This document shows positions 1 through 10,410 of a stretch of DNA of 64,000 nt, in pieces (positions within the stretch are counted from its first letter, which is position 1; each line of letters begins with the position of its first letter). The stretch is taken from the NCBI GenBank assembly GCA_963978895.1, contig OZ022244.1:9962085-10026084 (forward strand), read 5' to 3'. The notes below the pieces were generated by a model. It was given only the letters and a program-made list of their open reading frames with translations. It had not been told where the DNA came from and did no database searches. The translations under genes were made by a program, and so were the position numbers. Origin of the DNA: Erpobdella octoculata (taxonomy: Eukaryota; Annelida; Clitellata; Hirudinida; Erpobdellidae).

Positions 1-2083
1 TGATCTTCCATCTCCGTATTTCGTCGTTGATCTGCCGCAGGTCTCCGATCATTCTCTTGTGCGTTTCTGGGTTCCGATCCGACTTCCTCCAGCTCGGTTT
101 GTCGAGATTAAAACTCGTGCTTGGAGGAGTTTCGACTCTGAGCGATTTCTGTCTGATTTACGTAGCAGCCTCCTGTGCAATCCGGTGGTCTATGAGGATA
201 TGTCTATCGATCTGGCCCAGGAGCTCTATGACACTACCTTATCGTCGCTTCTTGATCAAAATGCTCCCTCCCGTGCTGCTAGACGGCGCCTTCAGCCTCT
301 TACGCCGTGGTTTGATCGTGATTGCACAGCCTCGAAACGGAAATCAAGACTGTTGGAGCGGCGCTACAAGCGGACTCGAGACCCGGATGATCGCACTCTG
401 TGGATGAGCCAGGTACGGGCGTCTCACGGCCTTTTTAGGCAGAAACAAAATTCTTACTGGAGAGGAAAAATCGATGATAGTCAAGGTAATCCTGCAAAGC
501 TCTGGAGAACATTATCTGGGGTGCTCGGCAAGGACTGTGGCTATTCAGCCCCACCCAATGATCTTGCGGCGAGTGATTTCTTGAAGGCGTTTTTAGAGAA
601 GACCGAGAGTGTTCGCCAATCTACTTCGTCTGCTTCTGGTCCGCTCTATTGTGCTGGAGGCTGTTCCAGCTCGCTGCTGGAATTCAGGCCTGTGGATGCT
701 AACTACATCATCCGTCTCATCGGGGCTTCACCTAACAAGAACTGTTCCTTGGACCCTGTGCCAACATGGATAATAAAAAAATATTCAAATAAACTGGCAC
801 CATTTGTGACATTTTTGGCCAACTCTTCACTAAGACAAGGTTTTTTTCCCTCGACTCAGAAAAATGCCATCATCACGCCAGTCCTCAAGAAACCAAACTT
901 GGATCCGCACAACCCTGCCAACTATCGTTCGATCTCCAATCTGTCGTATTTGTCTAAGCTTTTGGAGCGATGTGTCGGCGACCAGATGAACATATATCTC
1001 AATGAAAATAACCTCCTGCCACGATGCCAGTTAGCCTATAGAAAACATCATTCTACTGAGACTGCTGTCTTGAAGGTGCTCTCGGATGTCTACTGCATCC
1101 GCTGCAACAATGTCACATCTAAGTCGGCTTCTCTCCTCTACGGGGTACCGCAGGGGTCCGTCCTTGGCCCGGTGCTGTTTCTTCTTTACACTGCTGATGT
1201 CATCCTTGTCGCCGCCAGACATGGGTTTTCGGCTCACTCTTATGCTGACGATCTTCAAATTTACAGTGACTCTCCTCAGATGTTATGCCCTGATCTTGTG
1301 CCAAGAATGTCTGCCTGTATTGGCGAAATCAGCTCATGGATGGCCAGTAATTGCTTGAAACTCAATCCATCAAAGACTGAGCTGATATGGCTGGGTTCAT
1401 CTCAACGGCTAAGGCATTGTTTGATGGGGGATGTGGACATTGCTGGGGTTTCGGTCAGACCTTCTGCGTCTGTTCGGGTTCTTGGAGTGTTGGTTGACCG
1501 TGATCTGTCCATGGAGACACACATTTCCCATCTCAGCCGTACCTGTTTCTACCATCTTCGTCAGCTACGTGTCATCCGAAGAAGCCTCACTACAGACTCT
1601 GCTCACTCCCTTGTAAGAGCACTGGTGACTATTGCAACGGGGTCCTGGCCGGTCTACCGCTGTTCCAGATCAACAGGCTTCAATCTGTTCTTCGGGCTGC
1701 TGCTCGTCTTGTGCTGCGATTGCCTGGCTGGGCCAGCGTTTCGGGTCTGATGCGGACGCGGCTTCATAGGCTTCCCTTTCCGGAGAGAATCGGTTTTAAA
1801 CTATGTTCTATGGTTTATAAGTGCCTCCATGGAATGGCTCCTGTTTATCATCAGGAGCTATGTGTTCCGGTCTCTCAGCTCTTTGGTCGGTCTCATCTTC
1901 GATCGGCGGCGGCCGGCGATCTACTTGTCCCTCAGACGGAGACTGTGACGATCGGCAGGCGTGGTTTTTCTGTGGCTGGTCCTGTGGCCTGGAATAGCCT
2001 CCCCCCCCGCTCTGAAGGATCCAACGATGCCTTTTAGTGTCTTTCGTGAACGGCTCAAGACATATTTGTTTTCTTCCACTTAA
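1..2083 (+). pseudogene. L2/CR1-like LINE ORF2 remnant (endonuclease C-terminus and reverse transcriptase)
   Basis: This is a non-LTR retrotransposon polyprotein, cut by the window edge and broken. Open reading from 59 to about 1630 shows the post-endonuclease linker, the RT entry block with NYRSISNLS near 920-950, the motif B region GVPQGSVLGP near 1141-1170 and the motif C tetrad YADD at 1241-1252. Between LKVLSDVY (about 1090) and SKSASLLYG (about 1125) some 70 residues normally present are missing, including motif A with its first catalytic aspartate, so the RT is dead. A frameshift near 1625 moves the frame to one continuing through 1711-2000 (thumb and C-terminal region, GFSVAGPVAWNSLPP). 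A second frameshift lies in the C run at 2001-2008, after which FRERLKTYLF ends at TAA 2081-2083. The C-terminal style and short 3' UTR fit the L2/CR1/Daphne group. Clade is inferred by pattern only. Confidence 0.85.
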
Positions 2084-2229
2084 TTGTGCAGTGCGCTTTT
2101 GTGACTTTTATTTTGTAAAAAAGCGCTGTATAAAAAACCTGTATAATAATAATACATACATACATACATACATACATACATACATACATACATACATACA
2201 TACATACATACATACATACATACATACAT
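2084..2229 (+). repeat. LINE 3' UTR and (CATA)n tail
   Basis: About 65 bp of 3' UTR follow the LINE stop codon, then a (CATA)n run from about 2152 to 2229. Microsatellite tails are usual for L2/CR1-like elements. The next element begins directly at the end of this array. Confidence 0.8.
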
Positions 2230-3237
2230 CAACTGCCGTTATGATCAACTGCCGTCATCCAGCAATCTTCGAAGATGGAAGTTGAAAGACGATGATTCGT
2301 GCATGTTATGTGGGCAATCGGAGACTCTCATTCACGTTCTTTCCTGTTGTTCGTTTTCACTTTCACACGGGAGGTACACTTGGCGTCATAACCAAGTACT
2401 CCGAAAATTGCTTGACTTCGTCAAAGAAGCGTGTAAGAAAGCAAAGACAAGAGGAATACAGCAGAAAAGGAAAATCTACTTTTTGAGAGAAGGCAATCTG
2501 AAGTTCCACAGGTTCAGATCTACAAGAGACTTTGAATGTGTGATGGGTGCTGCCGACGATTGGTCGGTTTCAGCTGATTTGGATGGCGAAAGAAAATTTC
2601 CAGAAGCCGTGAGATCTAGCGGCTTAAAGCCGGATATAATTGTATATTCCGACTTGGCCAAGACAATGTTCCTGATTGAACTCTCTGTGCCATGGGAAAG
2701 TAACATGGAATCTAGCAATATTTTCAAAGAGGAGAGATATAGGGATTTAGCATGTGATTTGAATGCCAAAGGGTTCAGGACTGAAATTTTTGCAGTCGAG
2801 GTTGGCGTTCGAGGGTTGGTTAGCAGCTCAATGTTAAAACTGCTGAAAGCTCTTGGTTTTTCAAACCGAGAAAAAACTCGAGCCATCAAGGAGATCTCCC
2901 AGACAGCTGAAGCTGCATCTTTTTGGATTTTCGCTAATAGAAAAAAGAAAGCGCTACAAGATGCACACGAAATGGTTTAGCCTTGTTTACATTGGGCGAT
3001 AATCGTTCCGGCGATTTCAAGTCTTGTTTCGAACAGTTTTCTGCTGAACTTTGAATTTTCGTGTTTCAAGTTAGGAATTTGGAAATTTTTCTCGCCGAAG
3101 GGCGTCCGCCTGATCAACGGACGTGGGCCCACCTCTCTCTTAAAAGCGTCAAGAAGTTTAAGGGCCGAAACGCTAAAAATGAGAGGTTCTTCTTCTGAAG
3201 ACCTTTGGCGACGAAAGCTCGCAAAGAGTTAAAACAC
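2230..3237 (+). mobile_element. RLE-type non-LTR retrotransposon, 5'-truncated copy 1
   Basis: The 3' end of an R2/R4/Hero-like LINE. The open frame runs from about 2243 to the stop at 2978-2980. It holds a CCHC zinc knuckle (C-X2-C-X7-H-X4-C, near 2303-2350), the motif GRYTWRHNQVL, and a PD-(D/E)XK restriction-like endonuclease (PDIIVYSDLAK, then LIELSVPWE, then KEERYRDL). This C-terminal endonuclease nicks the target to start target-primed reverse transcription in this group. The RT itself is absent through 5' truncation. A 3' UTR of about 255 bp follows and ends at a (CATA)n array. At the 5' junction a 12-base segment is repeated (2228-2239 and 2244-2255), suggesting template slippage or jumping. 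Both sides are (CATA)n. The fragment is nearly identical to the copy ending at 7284, so insertion was fairly recent. Confidence 0.85.
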
Positions 3238-3271
3238 ATACATACATACATACATACATACATACATACAT

Positions 3272-3330
<59 letters not shown>
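3235..3330. repeat. (CATA)n then (CA)n microsatellite
   Basis: Perfect CATA units up to about 3288, then CA dinucleotides to about 3325, lying between the 3' end of one RLE-LINE copy and the 5' part of another. Confidence 0.95.
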
Positions 3331-4195
3331 TACATAAATACCGGAACCAACATATACTCCACAGATTACCTTCGACGGATGGGCGAGTGTGCGTGTGGAA
3401 GAAGATTTAAGTCAATGGGCTGCCAAACTGCTTCAAATCAACGCTCTGCATTAACCAAGAATGCAGGTAACACATCTGACTACGCCGGGCCGGAAGCTAA
3501 CCACAGCCCAGACAAAGTCTCCGATTCAGAAGCAGATGATAATTCAGAACCCAAGACAAGAATTAAATTTCCGAAAGCAATTGACACTTCAACTTGGTCA
3601 ACGTTAGACTTGGAGTTGACGAAGGTACTGAAAGTTCAACTGAGGGAGAATCCACAACTTGATAGGAAAATTTTTGCAGAAATTATTTACAAGAAATGTT
3701 TTGACTCATTTGGTGTAGTCCAAAAAAACGGTATCAAGACGTCAGAAAGAAATCGAAAAAATTAAAGAAAGAGCGAAAGAAACTCTGACGGCAATGGAGA
3801 ATTGCAGAGGGGTGGAAAAAGATGGTCTTTCCGAATTGTGGCGAGATTTAAAAAATCGGCTCCAGGCTCTCAGAAGGGCTGAAAGACTCCGAAAAAAGAA
3901 AAGCGAGCAAAAGAGAACCAGATGCAAGTTTATAGAAAATCCATTTCGCTTCGGAAAAAAATTGTTGGATCCACCAAAATCTGGCACTCTTCGAGCGACA
4001 AAAAAAGAATTAGATGATCACTTCCGTTTGGCGTTCAAGGATCCTCTTGGCGATTCAGAGCTGCCAGAAAGAACAGATTTTCCTAAAATAAAGTTGCCAG
4101 AAGTGGTTTTTTAAGGTGGAGAAATAAAGATGAATGAGGTAACTAATTTGATCCTTGAAAATTCAACTTTTCGTAATAAATTTACAAGTGAGTTT
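3331..4195 (+). mobile_element. RLE-type LINE, 5' portion only (pre-RT region)
   Basis: A frame open to the stop at 3763-3765, then a second frame at 3740-4114 (single frameshift near 3740), encode the N-terminal part of the same kind of element. The N-terminus has a degenerate zinc-finger-like start (CACGRRFKS) followed by an acidic low-complexity stretch. Then comes a conserved pre-RT block, including FGKKLLDPPKSGTL and a following ERTDFPKIKLP. That block matches in order and wording the region upstream of RT in the copy at 48514-51118 (KYGRNLLDPPKSGTL, ERTDLPEIPLP). The match ends about 4195 before any RT motif. The piece starts directly at a (CATA)n/(CA)n array. It is either a 3'-deleted insertion or the other half of a rearranged element. 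Confidence 0.7.
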
Positions 4196-4720
4196 TGATT
4201 TATTTTAAAATTATTATTATAATTACATTTTTAAGTAAGTGTGCTCAATTACGTTATAGTTCTTATATAGTACTGCGTAAATCTTCTTAATTTTTGTTGT
4301 TTCTCTGAAAGCCTAAATACTCTATTGTTGTAATTTAAAAATTAAAATAATTATTAGAATAAATCTATGGATGAGAGTGATGATGCTCAATTTAATGCAC
4401 TAATTATTTCTACGTTATGCTACAAATAAAAAGTGACTTTTTAGATAGGGTTGACTCTTTTGCGCATTAACTAAAACTTTAAACACTCGCTGCAAAAACA
4501 GAAAAAAGCACTATTGTAAAATGTAACACGGTTAGTTAATTAAATAATAAAAATTCCTAAAACTACTTTTAAGAATTATTTTTGGTTCTGTTTTTGTTGC
4601 ACCCTACATTTGTGTGTGTGTGTGTGTGGGTGTGTGTGTGGATGTCTCTTATAACTAGGGTTCTAGAGGCCCACCAAATTGAGTTGCCCCGGGCCTTTTT
4701 CATCTTCTCGACGGGCTTGC
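4196..4720. other. AT-rich non-coding DNA
   Basis: No coding signal seen. Holds a short (TG)n run at about 4611-4640 and ends with the CATACATA target of the hAT MITE. Confidence 0.6.
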
Positions 4721-4728
4721 ATACATAC

Positions 4729-5412
4729 TAGAGAGTGACACGGTAACCGCGGTAACGGGAACAAATTTCAATAATTTCACCATTACCACGCGGTAACGGA
4801 GAAAAATGGGGAAAAATTTGCGGTAATGGGGAAAATGTTGACGGTAATTCCGCGGGAACGGAAATGAAGTTTTAAACTAATTTTTAAAAATTCAAAAAAA
4901 AACTTTTTAAATTTTTTTTAACTTTGTTTTATCGTCTTTGTACTTTGTTTAGCTAATTCTACCGGACTATCTTTCTTTTTGTATTTCATTTCGGTTGAAT
5001 GTCTTGGTGTTGAATCGGTTTAATTTCAATAGTACATTTTTGCTTGTAGTTTTAAATAACATGGAAATGGGAAATGCGGCATTAAAAAATTAATTTAAAT
5101 TAAAAGTGAACGCTTGCGATTCGACAAATATCAATGCACTCATGGATTGAAGAACTAATATTTTTTACTTTTTTATTTCATTTAAAACATCACTATCTTT
5201 TTGCAAATTTTTTTAATAATTAACTTCAAAATAAACTTGGATAAATATTTAAAATGCGGGGACAATGAGGGTTTGGGAATGATAGCTGTGGAGGTGGGGA
5301 CAGATATTGAGGGGATGGGGACATGGGGTGAAGGGACAATGAGGGGACGGGAAGAGAGTTTTCTTTGCGGGGTGGGGATGGGGAGGAAATGTTGTCCCCG
5401 TGTCACTCTCTA
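4729..5412. mobile_element. Non-autonomous hAT (MITE), 684 bp
   Basis: Perfect 15-bp terminal inverted repeats: TAGAGAGTGACACGG at 4729-4743 and its complement at 5398-5412. These are flanked by a perfect 8-bp target duplication ATACATAC (4721-4728 and 5413-5420). The 8-bp duplication and the TAGAG terminus fit the hAT superfamily. The inside has degenerate CGGTAAC/GGTAATGGGG subterminal repeats and no transposase. The target lies in a CATA microsatellite. Confidence 0.88.
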
Positions 5413-5436
5413 ATACATACATACATACATAATCTC

Positions 5437-5481
<45 letters not shown>

Positions 5482-5548
5482 ATATTATATATATATATAT
5501 ATAAATGAGATTATGTATGTATGTATGTATGTATGTATTAGAGAGTGA

Positions 5549-5596
<48 letters not shown>

Positions 5597-5640
5597 GAGA
5601 TTATGTATGTATGTATGTATTAGAGAGTGACACGGGGACA
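5413..5640. repeat. Palindromic (TA)n/(CATA)n block with repeated hAT terminus
   Basis: The right end of the MITE and its flank (CATA units then AATCTCATTTA) are followed by (TA)n and then by the reverse complement of the same segment, ending in TAGAGAGTGACAC at 5539-5551. A further copy of that inverted segment ends at 5621-5640. The result is a (TA)n-centred palindrome plus one tandem copy. Confidence 0.8.
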
Positions 5641-6120
5641 ACATTTCTTTATTCTGGGTGACAATACATGAATTTAATGTTTTCGACATGAATTAGGCCT
5701 TAAATCAATTAAAATTAATTAAATCAAATTGATTCCTGCCATCTAGTGACTAATAAATCGTTTGACAACCAGCCACAAAGCTCTGGCGATCGATATTTCG
5801 CATCTAAGTCCGAGTTTGCAAACTAAATTAGTTTACCAATCTAAACATGTAATTTGTTTAGAAGCAAATAAAAGCATTTTTTTAAATTTATTTTTATCTT
5901 TACTTTAATATTCAGGGCAGCTTAAGTGCTGAATTAGCTGTTCTGCCTCCATCCAATAAAGTTGCTGCAATGACAGACGATGCAACGGCCAAAGCTATGC
6001 TATTATTTGATCGTATTTCGGCAAAAATTAGAGAAATGAGAAATGTTTTTCCAGTTTCACCTGGTGCATGGATCCCATCATCGCATGCCTTGCTAACAAC
6101 TCGTGAGCGAATAAGATGAT
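5641..6120 (+). other. Intergenic DNA with an exon-like open segment
   Basis: 5641-5913 is AT-rich with no coding signal. A pyrimidine-rich tract ending TTCAG at about 5913 is followed by an open frame of about 66 codons (5915-6114, beginning GSLSAELAVLPPS and ending TTRERIR before TGA). I do not recognise the peptide. It may be the connector part of the RLE-LINE that follows, or a captured exon. Confidence 0.35.
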
Positions 6121-7284
6121 AAGATGAGTCTATCTATGATAAAGCTATCGAGTCCCAGAGAATGATTAAGTTTGTTCAGCTATCTCAACAAGGAGACTGG
6201 ACGACATGGGAAAATGCTGTTCAGCGTTCACTTTCTTGGAAAGACATTTGGCAATACACACCACTACGTTTGTCTTTTTTGATTAGATCTGTTTATGATC
6301 AACTGCCGTCATCCAGCAATCTTCGAAGATGGAAGTTGAAAGACGATGATTCGTGCATGTTATGTGGGCAATCGGAGACTCTCGTTCACGTTCTTTCCTG
6401 TTGTTCGTTTTCACTTTCACACGGGAGGTACACTTGGCGCCATAACCAAGTACTCCGAAAATTGCTTTACTTCGTCAAAGAAGCGTGTAAGAAAGCAAAG
6501 ACAAGAGGAATACAGCAGAAAAGGAAAATCTACTTTTTGAGAGAAGGCAATCTGAAGTTCCACAGGTTCAGATCTACAAGAGACTTTGAATGTGTGATGG
6601 GTGCTGCCGACGATTGGTCGGTTTCGGCTGATTTGGATGGCGAAAGAAAATTTCCATAAGCCGTGAGATCTAGCGGCTTAAAGCCGGATATAATTGTATA
6701 TTCTGACTTGGCCAAGACAATGCTCCTGATTGAACTCTCTGTGCCATGGGAAAGTAACATGGAATCTAGCAATATTTTCAAAGAGGAGAGATATAGGGAT
6801 TTAGCATGTGATTTGAATGCCAAAGGGTTCAGGACTGAAATTTTTGCAGTCGAGGTTGGCGTTCGAGGGTTGGTTTGCAGCTCAATGTTAAAACTGCTGA
6901 AAGCTCTTGGTTTTTCAAACCGAGAAAAAACGCGAGCCATCAAGGAGATCTCCCAGACAGCTGAAGCGGCATCTTTTTGGATTTTCGCTAATAGAAAAAA
7001 GAAAGCGCTACAAGATGCACACGAAATGGTTTAGCCTTGTTTACATTGGGCGATAATCGTTCCGGCGATTTCAAGTTTTGTTTCGAACAGTTTTCTGCTG
7101 AACTTTGAATTTTCGTGTTTCAAGTTAGGAATTTGGAAATTTTTCTCGCCGAAGGGCGTCCGCCTGATCAACGGACGTGGGCCCACCTCTCTCGTAAAAG
7201 CGTCAAGAAGTTTAAGGGCCGAAACGCTAAAAATGAGAGGTTCTTCTTCTGAAGACCTTCGGCGACGAAAGCTCGCAAAGAGTT
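6121..7284 (+). pseudogene. RLE-type non-LTR retrotransposon, copy 2 (broken)
   Basis: A second copy of the family at 2230-3237, extending further 5' (readable from about 6140). It carries the connector peptide, the CCHC knuckle and the restriction-like endonuclease to the stop at 7032-7034. A premature TAA at 6657-6659 replaces the glutamate codon of copy 1 (FPEAV becomes FP-stop-AV), just upstream of the endonuclease PD motif, so the endonuclease is not translated. The 3' UTR of about 250 bp is almost identical to that of copy 1 and runs into (CATA)n at about 7290-7356. RT is absent. Confidence 0.85.
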
Positions 7285-7356
7285 AAAACACACACATACA
7301 TACATACATACATACATACATACATACATACATACATACATACATACATACATACA

Positions 7357-8437
7357 GCCAGCAATTTAAAGAAATGGAAATTAATTGAGAACGACGAGTG
7401 TCAGCTCTGCGGTCAGTCGCAGTCATTGATTCATATTCTTTCCTCCTGCTCCTATTCCCTTTCTCATGGTAGATATACGTGGCGCCACAACCTTGTTCTC
7501 CAAAAGCTGCTGGGATTTGTAAAAGAGGCCTGGCGAAAAGCCAACTCAATGGAGCTGAAACCTAGGAGGATGATTTATTTTTTGAGAGAGGGATTGCCGC
7601 AGCTCAATCGCCCAAAGAGAACCCTCACGGAAGGAGATAATGTTTTCCATGCGGCAAACGACTGGAGGGTCTCTGCCGATCTGAAAACGGAAAAATGCTT
7701 CCCAGTTTCAATAAAGGAAAGTGGAAAAAGGCCAGACATAGTTGTTTTTTCGAGTCTGGCCAAGACATTTCTTCTCATCGAGTTGACAGTGCCTTGGGAA
7801 AGCAACATGGAGGCCAGTAACATCATGAAATTAGAAAAATACAGAGAATTGGTGTTGGATTTGGAAGCAAATGGCTCAAGAGCTGAGCTTTTTGCTGTTG
7901 AAGTCGGAGCACGCGGTTTGGTTGGTAAATCTTTGCTAAAGTTGCTGCGGGCCCTGGGAATGTCTAACAGAGAGCGGGCCCGTGCAATTAAACAGATTTC
8001 TGAAGCAGCAGAATCGGCTTCATTCTGGATTTGGTCTCAAAGAGAGAAAAAAGAAGAGTTTCCAAATAAAAATTTAGAAGCCGCTCTCTCCGCTCCGCAA
8101 GAATAGAATTGCTTCGTCTTTGTTTACGTGGCGATATTAAGTACCGCTACGAAAGCGAAGCCGTTATGTCTTCGAAGGTTTTCTCACTTGAATAGTCTGA
8201 ATTTCTTTAACGTCGCGAGTTTATTTGCATGATAAATATCTGCCACGATGCAAGGAATGATAGAAATTCGATGTCGGAAAAGAACAAAGACATTTTCTGC
8301 CGGAGGACGTTCGTCCGTCGAACGTGGCTCGCCCCCCTTAGAACGTCAAGAAATTAAAGAGCCGAAACGTTTGCTCGAGGGGGGGTTTTCTTCTGATGAC
8401 TTCCACAGAAAAGCTCTTCAGGAGTGCACACACATTT
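7357..8437 (+). mobile_element. RLE-type LINE of a second, divergent subfamily (B), 5'-truncated
   Basis: It begins exactly at the end of a (CATA)n array. The frame is open from 7357 to the stop at 8104-8106 and aligns with subfamily A throughout. Features in order are the knuckle (CQLCGQSQSLIHILSSC), GRYTWRHNLVL, the endonuclease core (RPDIVVFSSLAK, LIELTVPWE) and an extended C-terminus (EEFPNKNLEAALSAPQE). Divergence from subfamily A is large at protein level but the frame is intact, suggesting two co-existing lineages. The GC-richer 3' UTR ends at GAGTGCACACACA (about 8437) without the usual CATA tail; a second copy of that UTR end lies 355 bp downstream. Confidence 0.82.
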
Positions 8438-8461
8438 TTGAGGCGTTAGCCATTTGACCCC

Positions 8462-8557
8462 CGGGAAAGACCGGGTGACTCTCGGGAAAGACCTTGTGGC
8501 AACTGGGAAAGACCGGTGACACCGTGGAAAGACAGGTGGCAACTCGGAAAGACGAGT
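8462..8557. repeat. Minisatellite, about 21-bp unit, five units
   Basis: Five units ending GGAAAGAC, spaced 20-21 bp, with alternating internal words GGTGAC and GGTGGCAACT. It lies between the two copies of the subfamily B 3' UTR end. Confidence 0.8.
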
Positions 8558-8640
8558 ATTACGGGTATCCTGGCCCAGCTTAGCCGGTATACAAAAAACA
8601 CCGTTCATCTAGCTGCGACAACGAAATCGGATTTATGTCC

Positions 8641-8770
8641 CCAGGACGTTCGTCCGTCGAACGTGGCTCGCCCCCCTTAGAACGTCAAGAAATTAAAGAG
8701 CCGAAACGTTTGCTCGAGGGGGGGTTTTCTTCTGATGACCTCCACAGAAAAGCTCTTCAGGAGTGCACAC
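8641..8770 (+). mobile_element. Second copy of RLE-LINE subfamily B 3' end
   Basis: About 125 bp almost identical to 8297-8437 (GGACGTTCGTCCGTCG through CAGGAGTGCACACACA), followed by (CATA)n. This is either an extremely 5'-truncated insertion or half of a direct duplication with the minisatellite. Confidence 0.75.
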
Positions 8771-8875
8771 ACACACATACATACATACATACATATATAC
8801 ATACATACATACATAAACACACACACAGACACACATATATGCACATACACATACATACATACACACATACATACG

Positions 8876-8938
<63 letters not shown>
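8770..8938. repeat. (CATA)n, (CA)n and (TA)n microsatellites
   Basis: A mosaic of CATA, CACA and TATA units with no coding content. The open frames over it are low-complexity artefacts. Confidence 0.95.
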
Positions 8939-9261
8939 CCCGCACGCTCACCTGCTCCGCTCCGCTCATTTTGTGACGGATTTCAAAATTTTTTTCTCTA
9001 TATTTGATTCCCCTTGACTCTCAAGATTGTGTGAAACTTTCATTACGATCGGATGAATGGTGTAGCAATGCATAAAGGACAGATATATATATATATATAC
9101 ATACAAACATTCATTTATATATATATATTTATAGTTCCCGCTCGCTCACCCGCTCCGCTCATTTTGTGAAGGATTTCAATTTTTTTCTCTATATTTGATT
9201 TCCCTTGACAAGGTTGTGTGAAAATTTCTTTACGATCGGATGAATGGTGTAGCAATGCATA

Positions 9262-9262
<1 letters not shown>
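8939..9262. repeat. Two copies of a short dispersed repeat (about 130 bp)
   Basis: AGTTCCCGC(A/T)CGCTCACC starts at about 8935 and again at 9133. Each continues through CTCTATATTTGATT and GGATGAATGGTGTAGC to GCAATGCATAAA. About 85% identical by eye, separated by (TA)n. They may be 3' ends of a retroelement or non-autonomous units; no superfamily assigned. Confidence 0.6.
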
Positions 9263-9580
<318 letters not shown>

Positions 9581-10410
9581 TTATTTTGAGCGTAGTTTGG
9601 CGTAATATTTTCTTTTAAGCACACTCCGTTAAAAACTATGGCCCACTTGGCGTTTATCAATTTTTTTTATGGTGCCCTCGATTTTGCGGTAATTGAAAGA
9701 CGTGAGACTTGTTTCCTTTTCCATCTTCAGAGCCCAAAGTAATAAACTAAAAGTCAGCGTAAAATAAGAAACGAAAGCAAGACGAATCAAAACAAGTTAA
9801 ATTAAATTAAATTAGAGTTCGAAACAAATTAAATTAAATTTCATTAGATGCATAACGAAAACGAGATTACTTCAAATTAAGTAAACGAGTGAGCGCTAAA
9901 GCACGAACGCGACAACTTAAAGGTGAGATAGCTAGACGAGGTGAATAGCTGTAGTTGTAGGTGTGTGTACGAATATGGGAAGGGGAGATAGTGTACGAGA
10001 AACGTCTTGTAGGTAGAATTGGTAAAATTTATAGGTGTACAAATGGTGTATGGCGCGGGCGGTGTACAAATTAATGAAGTATAAATAGGAAAGAGTAACA
10101 GTATGTGTGTGGTAAGAAATAATGTTTTATTTGTGTCGATTACGACGCGAAGTAATGTTAGGGTTATTAATAATGTCAGAAGAGATATGTGTATTAGGAG
10201 AGCACCCTCCGACACCTGCTTCTGACCCTGACGCCACGATCGTCGCTATCTCTTCACCTTCCACTCCCCCTGACCATACTACCACTCAATGCATCGTCGA
10301 CTACTCATCTGACCCCACGATCTCTTCACTTTTCACTTCTACAGAACAAACTACCACTCAATGTATTGTCGATTATTCACTCGTTTCCGCGAACACGAGC
10401 TCTCCTAATA
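9581..10410. other. Non-coding, with a diverged 90-bp direct repeat
   Basis: 9581-10197 has no recognisable gene. At 10218-10380 two diverged units end in ACCACTCAATG(C/T)AT(C/T)GTCGA. A + strand frame reads TTTQCIVDYS twice, but it has no other gene-like property and I do not call it a gene. Confidence 0.45.

Noticed and set aside
3205..3330. Open frames rich in YIHTYIHT and CVCVCV
   Set aside because: They are translations of (CATA)n and (CA)n microsatellites.
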